DNA of 64,000 nt from NCBI GenBank assembly GCA_046351325.1, contig JAXLYR010000010.1, positions 248,001 to 312,000 on the forward strand, read 5' to 3'. Below, piece after piece: positions 1-9,925 of the stretch. Position numbers and translations under genes: made by a program. The number at the start of each line of letters is the position of its first letter. Position 1 is the first letter of the stretch. The DNA comes from Xiheicaenibacterium sp046351325. Its GTDB lineage: Bacteria > Myxococcota_A > Polyangia > Polyangiales > Polyangiaceae. Under the pieces are notes generated by a model. The model ran no database searches, was not told the DNA's origin, and worked only from the letters and a program-made list of their open reading frames with translations.

Positions 1-1595
1 GCGATCTCTACGAGGAGCGGCCCGAGCTCGAGCTCTTCGGTCGGGCCCTCCTCGTGGGGGGAGAGCGCGCGCAGGTCCACCACGGCGTGTTTGATGCGCT
101 GACAGGCAGCCCCCATCTCCGCGACGACGGCGTTCAGCTCGTCGGTCAAATGCGGCGCCGACGCTCGTGTAAGCGCAGGGAGCTCCATCGCGAGCAGCTC
201 GGCTGAAGATAACAAAACTGTCAGCGGATTGTTGATCTCGTGCCCGACCCCCGCCGCGAGCTGCGCGAGCAGCGTGAAGCGCTCGTCTTGCTCGAGCTCG
301 AGCGCGCGTCGCAGGGCGTCGTTCTCGTGCGCGACGCGCGCCATCGGGGAGAGCTCGCGGCCGAGCACGAGCGCCGCCACGACGAAATTCGTGTGCTGCG
401 AGACGCCGTCGTCCGTGGGGCCTTGCTCTCCGAGGCTGAAGAACCCGACGACGGGAGCGCCGTCGAGCGCCTCGGTCATCTCGCGCACCTCGCCGTCGGC
501 GGAGAGTCCGAGGAGCGCGGGCCGGAGCGCGCACACCGCCCCGAGCGCGACCGCTGGGTGCACGATCCCTCCGCGCAGCATGGCCTTGCGGACGGCCTCG
601 CGTCCGGCGAGCCGGGTCGCGCGCTCGTCGAACTCCAAGAGGTGGAGCTCGGTGCCGGGTTCGAGCGCTCGCCCGAATCGAACCGCGCCGTCCTGGGTGG
701 TGTACGCCGCGACGTTCGGGATCAGGTCGCCGAGTGGGTCCGCGGTCCCCACCACGCGGCCGCTCTCGAGCGAGACGTGACGCCCCTCGAGCGCGCGCGG
801 GGACACGCCGACGAGCTCGGCGTAGGCCTCGACCGCGGGTCTGCCGTCGAGCGTGAACACGTCGTGCCCGCGCGCCGATGTCACGCGCGCCCGCGGACCT
901 GCTGCGCGGAGCCCGTGAGCCAACGCGATGCCGAACTGGAGCTCGGTTTCGAAGAGGCCGATGACGAGCCCGTCGGCGTGCACCTCGCCGTTGGACAGCA
1001 CGGCGTTGGTTTGCATCTGCAGGTCGTCGGCGGTCGACGCGCCGAAGATCGGCAGTCGCCCGAGCGTGCGCCGCTTCAGCGTCTCGAGGATCTCGTAGCC
1101 ACAAGACGGCGCCGTCCGCGTCGTGCCGGGGGAGAAGAGCACCGCGAACGCAGAGCGGCCCTGCCTCGTCGCTTCGGTCCAGGGAGCGCGCGAGCCGTCG
1201 AACCAAGGCGCGATCTCCGGCGCCGACATGGCCTCTTCGAGCGCGGCCGACCACGACCGCGAGACGCCGCGCCCAGCCCCGATGTGGACCTGCAGGTGGG
1301 GCGAGCCGATCGCGAGCGCCACGACGCTGCCTTTGTTCGGGGTGTTGAGGATCTCACCGGTGGCCCCGAGCAGTGGGACGCGCGGGGCCGCCGTGCGCGT
1401 CGCCGCGACGACCGACGCGAGGTCGGCGGCTCGCGACGCGAACGCGAACATCACGCTCGGGGTTTGTTGCAGGCCGGCGAGGGCCTCGTGAACGACCTCG
1501 GTGGCGGCGGTCGGGATCTCTGCGCTGCGCGCCGCGAGCCCGACCTCGATCAGGGGGCCCGTGTTCGACCGAGCATCCGAAGCCGACGTGGTCAT
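1..1595 (-). CDS. FIST-domain sensor histidine kinase (3' end outside window)
   Basis: The minus frame is open from ATG at 1595 to the window edge, about 531 codons. The first ~400 residues have the look of FIST_N plus FIST_C: an N-terminal VGLAAR strand, FGASTADDL near the middle and a GLVIGLF strand. FIST is a small-ligand input domain, proposed to bind amino acids. Next come a short coiled linker (ALELEQDERFTLLAQLA) and a HisKA box, GHEINNP, with the phospho-accepting His near residue 452. The ATPase domain must lie beyond position 1. No membrane segment is visible, so it should be a soluble sensor. The start overlaps the stop of the upstream HAD gene as ATGA (1592-1595), implying coupled translation. 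The ligand and cognate regulator are unknown. Confidence 0.85.
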   Translation of the reverse strand, partial: MTTSASDARSNTGPLIEVGLAARSAEIPTAATEVVHEALAGLQQTPSVMFAFASRAADLASVVAATRTAAPRVPLLGATGEILNTPNKGSVVALAIGSPHLQVHIGAGRGVSRSWSAALEEAMSAPEIAPWFDGSRAPWTEATRQGRSAFAVLFSPGTTRTAPSCGYEILETLKRRTLGRLPIFGASTADDLQMQTNAVLSNGEVHADGLVIGLFETELQFGIALAHGLRAAGPRARVTSARGHDVFTLDGRPAVEAYAELVGVSPRALEGRHVSLESGRVVGTADPLGDLIPNVAAYTTQDGAVRFGRALEPGTELHLLEFDERATRLAGREAVRKAMLRGGIVHPAVALGAVCALRPALLGLSADGEVREMTEALDGAPVVGFFSLGEQGPTDDGVSQHTNFVVAALVLGRELSPMARVAHENDALRRALELEQDERFTLLAQLAAGVGHEINNPLTVLLSSAELLAMELPALTRASAPHLTDELNAVVAEMGAACQRIKHAVVDLRALSPHEEGPTEELELGPLLVEI

Positions 1596-2071
1596 GGCTC
1601 GAGGTGCGTCTCCAAGAACAGGACGGCCTGCTCGATGTGTTCGTCCAAGAGCCCGTGATCGTAGGTCGTGAAGACCTGGCGGACGGACAGCGCGCCGAGG
1701 TCGGTCTGATCGTCAAGGATGACGTACGATATCGGTGGGCTCGGTTGGGCCTCGAGCCAGGCCTGAATCTCGTCGCCGCGCGTCGGACTCCCCGCGGCGT
1801 TGCGCCCTTCTCCGGCGCGGAGCACGGGTGTCATGTCCACGACCTCACCGCGGAAGCCGTATTTGCTCAGGATCGCAGCGAGCTCTTCGCGCGTGAGCCC
1901 CGTCCGCCAGGTGGACGAGATCACGACCTTCGCGCCGGTTCTCTCGACGATGGCGTCGAGGCGCTTCACCGCGGCGACGTCGAGCTCGTTGGTCGCCGTC
2001 TTGTTTCGCTTCGAGCGAAACCAAGCATCGCTGTTCAAGACTCCGTCGATGTCGAGAAACAGGATTCGCAT
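1592..2071 (-). CDS. Small HAD-superfamily protein (Swiss-Army-Knife RNA-repair-type HAD domain)
   Basis: A 159-residue protein beginning MRILFLDIDGVLNSD, which is HAD motif I with Asp7 and Asp9. Motif II is the SSTWR stretch at 52-56 and a late acidic motif is VILDDQTD. Size and motifs match the stand-alone HAD domains related to the HAD module of Swiss-Army-Knife RNA repair proteins, so a phosphatase on a nucleotide or nucleic-acid end is plausible but not shown. An in-frame extension upstream to 2338 exists but overlaps the lipoprotein gene and has no family signature. The ATG at 2071, where motif I begins, is preferred. Its stop overlaps the FIST kinase start, so the two are one transcript. 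Confidence 0.8.
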   Translation of the reverse strand: MRILFLDIDGVLNSDAWFRSKRNKTATNELDVAAVKRLDAIVERTGAKVVISSTWRTGLTREELAAILSKYGFRGEVVDMTPVLRAGEGRNAAGSPTRGDEIQAWLEAQPSPPISYVILDDQTDLGALSVRQVFTTYDHGLLDEHIEQAVLFLETHLEP

Positions 2072-2139
2072 GGTTTGTGAGCCTAAAAGAAGGCCGCAGA
2101 CCCGGCCACACGGACCGATGACAAGTCTGTAACCCAACG

Positions 2140-4620
<2,481 letters not shown>

Positions 4621-4709
4621 GGAGCGACGCTACTGTGTCTTCGGCCGAAGCTCTACGCGCGACGAGCGCGCGTCAGGCGCCCCGGCGCTCGCTCGTCCGC
4701 CGAGGGAAC

Positions 4710-5300
4710 ATGCGAATCGACGTTCTGGAGAACCGCTTCGTCGAGCCGACCCGCGAGCTCCACCCCGCCTTCGCCAACGATCGCGTCGCGCTCCGCCCCT
4801 TCGTGGAGGACGACGCCCCCGATGTGTTCGCCCTCTACGCAGATCGCGAGGCCGTGCGCTTCGGCTTCTCACCGAAGATGGATGACGAACACGACGCACA
4901 TCGGCTGATCGAAGAGACGCATCGGCTCGCGCGGGAGCGCACGCTCTTTCATTTCGGCGTGGTCGAGCGCGGCCGCGATCGGATCGTGGGGCACGGGACG
5001 CTGTTCGCGTTCCACGAGCCGTCGGCGCGCGCCGAGGTCGGCTACTCGGTCCTGCGCGCGCGCTGGGGTGAGGGCCTCGGCACCGCGACCGTCGACGCGC
5101 TCGCGCGGCTCGCGTTCGAAGGCGCCGAGCTGCGCAGGCTCGAGGCCGACGTCGACCCGCGCAACGTCGCGTCGCTGCGCGTCCTCGCGAAGGTCGGGTT
5201 CGAGCGCGAGGGCTTCGCCCGGGAGCGGTGGATCTTGAACGGCGAGGTGCAAGACAGCGTGCTCTTCGGTTTGCTGCGACGCTCCTGGCGCGGGGCCTGA
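4710..5300 (+). CDS. GNAT N-acetyltransferase, RimJ/RimL type
   Basis: A 196-residue acetyltransferase of the RimJ/RimL subgroup. It has RLRPFVEDDAPDVF-like beta-1/alpha-1 residues near the N-terminus. The EVGYSVLRARWGEGLGTA stretch is the acetyl-CoA pyrophosphate loop, and ADVDPRNVASLRVLAKVGF is the classic motif B with the Asn that follows the splayed strand. The frame is open from 4635, but ATG at 4710 is preceded by a GAGGG ribosome site at 4702-4706, so I start there. It is divergent from the FG-GAP lipoprotein and convergent with the MYXO-CTERM gene. The substrate cannot be read from the sequence. Confidence 0.85.
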   Translation: MRIDVLENRFVEPTRELHPAFANDRVALRPFVEDDAPDVFALYADREAVRFGFSPKMDDEHDAHRLIEETHRLARERTLFHFGVVERGRDRIVGHGTLFAFHEPSARAEVGYSVLRARWGEGLGTATVDALARLAFEGAELRRLEADVDPRNVASLRVLAKVGFEREGFARERWILNGEVQDSVLFGLLRRSWRGA

Positions 5301-5347
5301 GTCGACGGCGCGCCTAGGCGCTGGGCGCGCTCAACGGCGCCGTCGAC
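5301..5347. terminator. Hairpin between convergent genes, candidate bidirectional terminator
   Basis: GTCGACGGCGC at 5301-5311 pairs perfectly with GCGCCGTCGAC at 5337-5347, and the loop holds a further GCGCCTAGGCGC palindrome. It starts right after the GNAT stop and its right arm covers the last codons of the convergent MYXO-CTERM gene. There is no T-tract, so factor-independent termination is an inference. Confidence 0.4.
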
Positions 5348-6911
5348 CACGCGCGAACGCAGCGAGCCCGAGCAGCGCAGCGAGCCCCCACCCGAGCGCG
5401 CCGCGCGGCGCGTTCGAGCTGCCAGGCACGACACAGCCGCAGCCGTCGTCGCCGCTGCCGTCGTTGGCGCCGCCGCCGGCACCGCCGCTCGCGCCGTTGC
5501 CACCCGCGTTCGTGCCGCCCACCGAGGTGTTGCCGCCGCCCGCGCCACCCGAGCCGCCCGAGCCGTTCAGCATCGAGCCGCCCGCGCCGCCTGTCCCTGG
5601 GTTCGGATCGTCGATGCAAGCGCCCGCCGAGCAGATCTGTCCCGCGGGGCAAGACGCGTTCGCGCAGTCGTCGACGCACGCGCCGCCGACGCAGTGTGAG
5701 CCCGGGTCACACATCACGTCGACGCAGCCCGGCTCGACGCAGAGCCCGCTCGCGCCCTCGCACGCGAGGTTGTTCGCGCAGGGCAGACAGGAGCAGCTCG
5801 TCACGCAGACGCCGCCGTCGCAGACCTGCCCCGCGTCGCACGTGACGCTCGCGCAAGGGTCGACGCAGACCCCGACTCGACACTGCTGTGGGTAGGGACA
5901 CACGACGCCGTCACAAGGCGCGACGCAGTCTCCGTCGTGGCAGACCTGCCCCGCGTCGCAGTCCACGTTCAGGCACGGCGGGTCGACGCAGAAGCCCGCC
6001 GCGTCGCAGACTTTGTTTGGGGGGCAAACAAACTCGCCGGTACCGCACTTCTCGACGCAAGCGCCCTTGTCGCAGAGGAAGCCCGCCGAGCAGAGATCGC
6101 CGTCGTCCACGAGGCCGTTGCAGTCGTCGTCGAGCCCGTCGCAGCTCTCGGCCGAGGGCGTGACGAGGCCCTGACAGGTGACGCCGTTCGCGGTGCACTG
6201 GGTGATCCCCTGCGCGCAGACGCCGAGCTGCCCCGTGTCGCAGGGCTGGCCGCCGCCCGAGCACGTGATCCCCGAGAGAAAATAGACGTAGTCGTTGTAG
6301 TCGCCGTCGTTGTTGAAGTCGCTCGGGTTCGCCCCGACCGAGCCGTCCTCGAACGCGAGGTAGTAGGCGTTCGGCGTGTTCTTCGACGCGTAGATGACCG
6401 CGGTCACCCACGGCGCCGGGGGGTTGCAGCCCGTGCAGACCGGGTTGTACCGCTGCTCGGAGAAGTGCGTCTGCCACCCGACGAGCGCGAAGCCGATGAG
6501 CCCACCCGCGTAGTTCGGATCGTTGCGTATGTCGGCCGAGTTGATGACGACCCCGACGGGCGTGCCCGCGGGCACGATCACCTGGATGTCGGCGTCGGCC
6601 GGGGGCTGCGGCGCGTTCGGATCGGCGTTGTACCAACCGACCGCGAGGACCGACGCGGTCTCGTTGAGGACGAGCGTCGCAGTGAAGTCGCAGAGCGGAG
6701 AGAAGACCGCGGGCTGCGTCGCGCCGTCGGCCTGGTAGTCGATGGCCTCGCCGAGGCTCTGAAAGAGCGTGTAGAGCTGGACCTCGCCGTTCGCGGAGTC
6801 GACCGGCATGATGCTGCCGTTCGGCTGGGTGACCAGCGCGCGGGCGTCCGTGGTGAGCGCCAGGGCCGAGAGCGCGAGCGTGAACGAGACAGCGGGGATG
6901 CGAGCTCTCAT
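5331..6911 (-). CDS. Secreted cysteine-rich protein with MYXO-CTERM sorting tail
   Basis: A 526-residue exported protein. An N-terminal signal peptide (MRARIPAVSFTLALSALAL) is followed by a ~200-residue DUF4114-like beta domain with an acidic loop (DFNNDGDYNDYVYF). A MopRM-like cysteine motif follows (SCDGLDDDCNGLVDDGD, about 250-265). Then come about six EGF/EB-like units of the form C-x-V-x-CDAGQVC-x-DG-x-CV, a Gly/Asn/Ser linker and a MYXO-CTERM tail. The tail has the DGCGC motif, a hydrophobic segment (GWGLAALLGLAAFA) and a final Arg cluster. In Myxococcota such tails are processed by a rhombosortase/myxosortase-type system and anchor proteins at the surface. This is the strongest taxonomic marker in the window. 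Molecular function unknown. Confidence 0.9.
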   Translation of the reverse strand: MRARIPAVSFTLALSALALTTDARALVTQPNGSIMPVDSANGEVQLYTLFQSLGEAIDYQADGATQPAVFSPLCDFTATLVLNETASVLAVGWYNADPNAPQPPADADIQVIVPAGTPVGVVINSADIRNDPNYAGGLIGFALVGWQTHFSEQRYNPVCTGCNPPAPWVTAVIYASKNTPNAYYLAFEDGSVGANPSDFNNDGDYNDYVYFLSGITCSGGGQPCDTGQLGVCAQGITQCTANGVTCQGLVTPSAESCDGLDDDCNGLVDDGDLCSAGFLCDKGACVEKCGTGEFVCPPNKVCDAAGFCVDPPCLNVDCDAGQVCHDGDCVAPCDGVVCPYPQQCRVGVCVDPCASVTCDAGQVCDGGVCVTSCSCLPCANNLACEGASGLCVEPGCVDVMCDPGSHCVGGACVDDCANASCPAGQICSAGACIDDPNPGTGGAGGSMLNGSGGSGGAGGGNTSVGGTNAGGNGASGGAGGGANDGSGDDGCGCVVPGSSNAPRGALGWGLAALLGLAAFARGRRRR

Positions 6912-6935
6912 CCCTCGAGCGTAGCGGACCGAGCG

Positions 6936-7382
6936 CTACGCCGCGCGCGAAGACGAGAGCGCGCGGCGCACGAGCTCCGCGCTGCGCGCCATCCCGGGCT
7001 CCATCGACACGAGCCGCCCGCCGCTGAAGACGGCGAAGCTGGGGATGCTACGAATTTGATAGCGAGCCGCGAGATCCTGGTTGCGATCGGTGTCGACCTT
7101 GAGCACGACCGCGCGCCCCGCGAGCTCCGCTGCGGCGCGCTCGACCTCGGGCGCGGCCATGCGGCACGGCCCACACCACGTCGCCCAGAAGTCGACGAGC
7201 ACGGGGACGGGCGACGTCGAGACGACGGCGTCGAACAAGCCCGCGTCGACGTCGACAGGGGTCGACTGAGGAGGCAGCGGAGCCTTGCAAGCGCCGCACG
7301 TCCCGCGGCGCGCGAGATGGGAGGGTGGGATGCGATTGGTCCGCCCGCATTGACTGCAGGTGCGATGAGTGGTGGCGGCCAT
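6936..7382 (-). CDS. trxC: Thioredoxin 2-type protein with N-terminal zinc finger
   Basis: A 148-residue cytoplasmic disulfide reductase. The N-terminal zinc ribbon has Cys9, Cys12, Cys29 and Cys32, as in TrxC-type thioredoxins. The thioredoxin fold follows with the WCGPC active site (Cys70, Cys73) and the cis-proline loop RSIPSF (Pro114). Length matches the TrxC family (about 140). It lies 24 bp upstream of the MYXO-CTERM gene on the same strand; a link through disulfide-rich substrates is only suggestive, since TrxC is cytoplasmic. The start at 7382 keeps the whole zinc ribbon. Confidence 0.9.
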   Translation of the reverse strand: MAATTHRTCSQCGRTNRIPPSHLARRGTCGACKAPLPPQSTPVDVDAGLFDAVVSTSPVPVLVDFWATWCGPCRMAAPEVERAAAELAGRAVVLKVDTDRNQDLAARYQIRSIPSFAVFSGGRLVSMEPGMARSAELVRRALSSSRAA

Positions 7383-7521
7383 GAGCCCACCATGGCCACG
7401 CGGAGAGCAACGTCAATGCCCGCGCCCTGGTCGAGGGTTGCACGCAACTGCGAATCAAATTCAACGCGGTTTCGGCCGCGATTCCTTGAAGAACGCTGGC
7501 AGTATGTGAAACCAATCGCCT

Positions 7522-8052
7522 ATGCCGTTGGAACTGCCGCGCACCCTCGTCGACCTGCCTTCGGTCCTCCTCGCGAAGAGTGGTCCCATCCTCTTCACCC
7601 TATGGAAGCCGACGAAGATCGAGTCGCGCCACGTCCGCGAGGCCTTCGAGGCCATGTTCACGACCGTCAATCCTGACCGCAAGCGCGGTAGCGAGGGTTC
7701 GCCCACCCCACGTTGGGTGCTTTTCGTCACCGTCCCGAAGGGGGCGACCCTACCGGACGATGAGACCCGCAACGTCATCAAGGGACACATGCAGCGGCTC
7801 CAAGGCAGCCTGGTCTGCGGAGCCACCGTCATCGAAGAGCCCGGCCTCACGGGCGTAGCGCAGCGTGCGGTCGTCTCGACGCTGCAGCTCCTCTCGCGAC
7901 CGAACCACCCTGAAAAGACCGTGAGCAACGTCGACGACGCGGCCGAGTTCATCGTCACGCAGTGGCGGCGCGCCAAGCGCGAGAGTGAATTCACGGTGAG
8001 CGAGATCGTCTCGGCCTACCAGCGTCTCCGCACCCAAGCGAGCGCGGCTTAG
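7522..8052 (+). CDS. Conserved hypothetical protein, STAS/SpoIIAA-like fold possible
   Basis: A 176-residue protein without signal peptide or membrane segment. It has alternating short strands and helices (ILFTLWKPTKIES, WVLFVTVPKGATLPDDETRN, GSLVCGATVIEEPGLTG). This pattern recalls the small SpoIIAA/STAS-like proteins that are common and mostly uncharacterised in myxobacteria. No catalytic motif is apparent. It runs divergently from the thioredoxin gene, and its 3' end overlaps the convergent lipoprotein gene by 62 bp. I cannot assign a function. Confidence 0.65.
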   Translation: MPLELPRTLVDLPSVLLAKSGPILFTLWKPTKIESRHVREAFEAMFTTVNPDRKRGSEGSPTPRWVLFVTVPKGATLPDDETRNVIKGHMQRLQGSLVCGATVIEEPGLTGVAQRAVVSTLQLLSRPNHPEKTVSNVDDAAEFIVTQWRRAKRESEFTVSEIVSAYQRLRTQASAA

Positions 8053-8584
8053 CAGTCGACGACGACGTTATGACCATGGGGGCTGGCAGCTCGGCGTGAG
8101 CGACGGCCTCGTCGAGCATGCGCTGCCAGAGCTCGAGCCCCCTCGATTCGAGGACGAAGTCGCGGCGCTGGCCGTTCGTCACGATCATGAGGCGCGCGCC
8201 CGCGTGCACATCGCCGGCGCGCGAGGCTTCGGCGGACTCGAGCCGGAGCGCCTCGGAGAGGACGATCTCGGCCAAGCTCGGGAGGATCACCCCGTACGTC
8301 GGGTCGTCACACTCGCCTGCGAACGGACCACCGTGCGCGACGACGGAACGCGGCGCCGAGACATCGCGCTGGCGCTCGACGAGGTAGTGCCCCGTGCTTC
8401 GCACGAACCAGATCTCGGTCTGCTGACCGTGCTCGTCGACGTAGCGAACAGTCCATTCGCGCGGACGAACTCGAGATATCCCGCGCGGCGGGCTCGGGAG
8501 CTCGACCGTCAGGCTTTCGGCTTGCGCAGAGCACGCGCTCACGCCGAGGAGCGACGCGAGGAGCAAAGTGAATTTGCACCGCAT
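7991..8584 (-). CDS. Predicted lipoprotein of unknown function
   Basis: A 197-residue protein beginning with a lipoprotein signal peptide (MRCKFTLLLASLLGVSAC, lipid-accepting Cys18). The mature part has strand-rich segments (EWTVRYVDEHGQQTEIWFV, ARLMIVTNGQRRDFVLESRG) and one Cys. The last ~20 residues are basic and overlap antisense to the neighbouring convergent gene, so the true C-terminus could be shorter. It sits 45 bp downstream of the glycosyltransferase gene on the same strand. No family recognised. Confidence 0.65.
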   Translation of the reverse strand: MRCKFTLLLASLLGVSACSAQAESLTVELPSPPRGISRVRPREWTVRYVDEHGQQTEIWFVRSTGHYLVERQRDVSAPRSVVAHGGPFAGECDDPTYGVILPSLAEIVLSEALRLESAEASRAGDVHAGARLMIVTNGQRRDFVLESRGLELWQRMLDEAVAHAELPAPMVITSSSTAKPRSLGCGDAGRPRRSRSP

Positions 8585-8629
8585 GCGCCCCGACAGACAC
8601 GCTGCGCGCGCCCGGCTTGGGTCGTTCTG

Positions 8630-9925
8630 TCAGCGACTCGCGGGAACCTCTTCGATCCAGCGCACGGCCTGCCCGACGCCGTCCTCGCGCGACATCGCAC
8701 GAGCGAGCTCGCGTGCGCGCGTCGACGTACCGGCGTCGCCGACGACCGCGCGGATCTGCTTCGCGAGCTTCTTTGCAGTGAGCGCTCGACGTGGCACCGG
8801 CGCCGGGGCGACGCCGAGCGCGCGGAGCCTCGAAGCCCAGAAGAACTGGTCGCCGAGGAACGGCACGACGACGCTCGGCGTGCCGGCGAGGCACGCGGTG
8901 TGGGTGGTGCCGGCGCCGCCGTGATGCACGAACGCCGCGCAGCGTGGCAAGACGAGCGCGTGCGGGACGCGGCCCAAACGAAAGACGTTCGGGCTCGATG
9001 CCTTCGCGTCGCTCGAGGGCGCGTCGTTCACGAAGTCCCACGGCGCCTGCACGAGCGCTCGCCGGCCCGAGAGCTCCGCGGCCTCGAGCATGACGCGCAC
9101 GCAGAAGCGCGTGTCCTCGCTCGGGTTGGAGAGCATGCTGCCGAAGCCCATGAGCACGGGCGGCTCGCCCGCGCCGAGGAATCGCTCGAGGTCGGCGGGC
9201 AGCGCGACGCCCTGGCTCGCGTGCGCCGACGGGATCTCGAAGAAGCCGGGGATCCGCTGCGAGTCCTCCCAATCAGCAGGGCGCGGGACGAGCGACGGTG
9301 ACACGCAAGTAAGCGCGAGCGCGACGTCGCGATCGGGTCTCGGGAACATGTCGACGAGGAGCGGCACGCCGGCGCGCTCGCGCGAGCCGTTGAAGCGAGG
9401 CACGAACCACGTGCGACCGACGCGGTTCGCGACCCACCAAAGCAAGGCGTTGAGCGGGCCGAGGTTCGGCGCGCCCATCGGCGGGAGGTGCCGCGTCGGG
9501 TGGACGGGCGCAGGCTGCACGGTGACGAGCGGGATGCGGTGCGCGAGCGCCAGCGCGGACGCGGGGTGATGCAAGAGGTGGGAGACGACGACGTCGCAAC
9601 CCGCGATCGTCTCCGCCGCGTCGTCCCACATCGCGGAGACGGCGGGGTCGAGCAGGTGCTCGAGGACCTCGCGAATTTGCTGGAGCGGCGTCCCCTTGCC
9701 CGCGAGCGCGGCGTCGGCCGCGCCGCCTGTCGCGCGGGCGCTCGCGATCTCCGCGACCCCGACGGCGCGCGCTGCGATCGGGGCCGCGAGGCCGCCGTAG
9801 TCGCGGCCGTCGACCGCGACGTACCCGAGCCGCACGTCGTGCCCGGCCCGCGAGAGGCCGAGCGCGAGCGCGACGAACGGGCGCACGTCGCCCTCGCTGC
9901 CCCAGGTGTAGAGCCCTACGCGCAC
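8630..9925 (-). CDS. UDP-glycosyltransferase (GT1, MGT/sterol-glucosyltransferase type)
   Basis: A 431-residue GT-B enzyme. The N-terminus VGLYTWGSEGDVRPFVALA is the acceptor-side motif of the GT1 family that includes macrolide and sterol glucosyltransferases. The C-terminal half carries the donor-binding signature HHGGAGTTHTACLAGTPSV followed by PFLGDQ. It should transfer a sugar from a nucleotide donor to a lipid or secondary-metabolite acceptor. Start is GTG at 9925, and it overlaps the end of the upstream TPR gene by 10 bp, so the two are probably co-transcribed. Acceptor unknown. Confidence 0.87.
   Translation of the reverse strand: MRVGLYTWGSEGDVRPFVALALGLSRAGHDVRLGYVAVDGRDYGGLAAPIAARAVGVAEIASARATGGAADAALAGKGTPLQQIREVLEHLLDPAVSAMWDDAAETIAGCDVVVSHLLHHPASALALAHRIPLVTVQPAPVHPTRHLPPMGAPNLGPLNALLWWVANRVGRTWFVPRFNGSRERAGVPLLVDMFPRPDRDVALALTCVSPSLVPRPADWEDSQRIPGFFEIPSAHASQGVALPADLERFLGAGEPPVLMGFGSMLSNPSEDTRFCVRVMLEAAELSGRRALVQAPWDFVNDAPSSDAKASSPNVFRLGRVPHALVLPRCAAFVHHGGAGTTHTACLAGTPSVVVPFLGDQFFWASRLRALGVAPAPVPRRALTAKKLAKQIRAVVGDAGTSTRARELARAMSREDGVGQAVRWIEEVPASR

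Noticed and set aside
240..1658. Long plus-strand frame of 472 codons over the first gene
   Set aside because: Arg/Glu-rich translation without any domain; the minus strand gives an unmistakable FIST plus HisKA protein in the same place.
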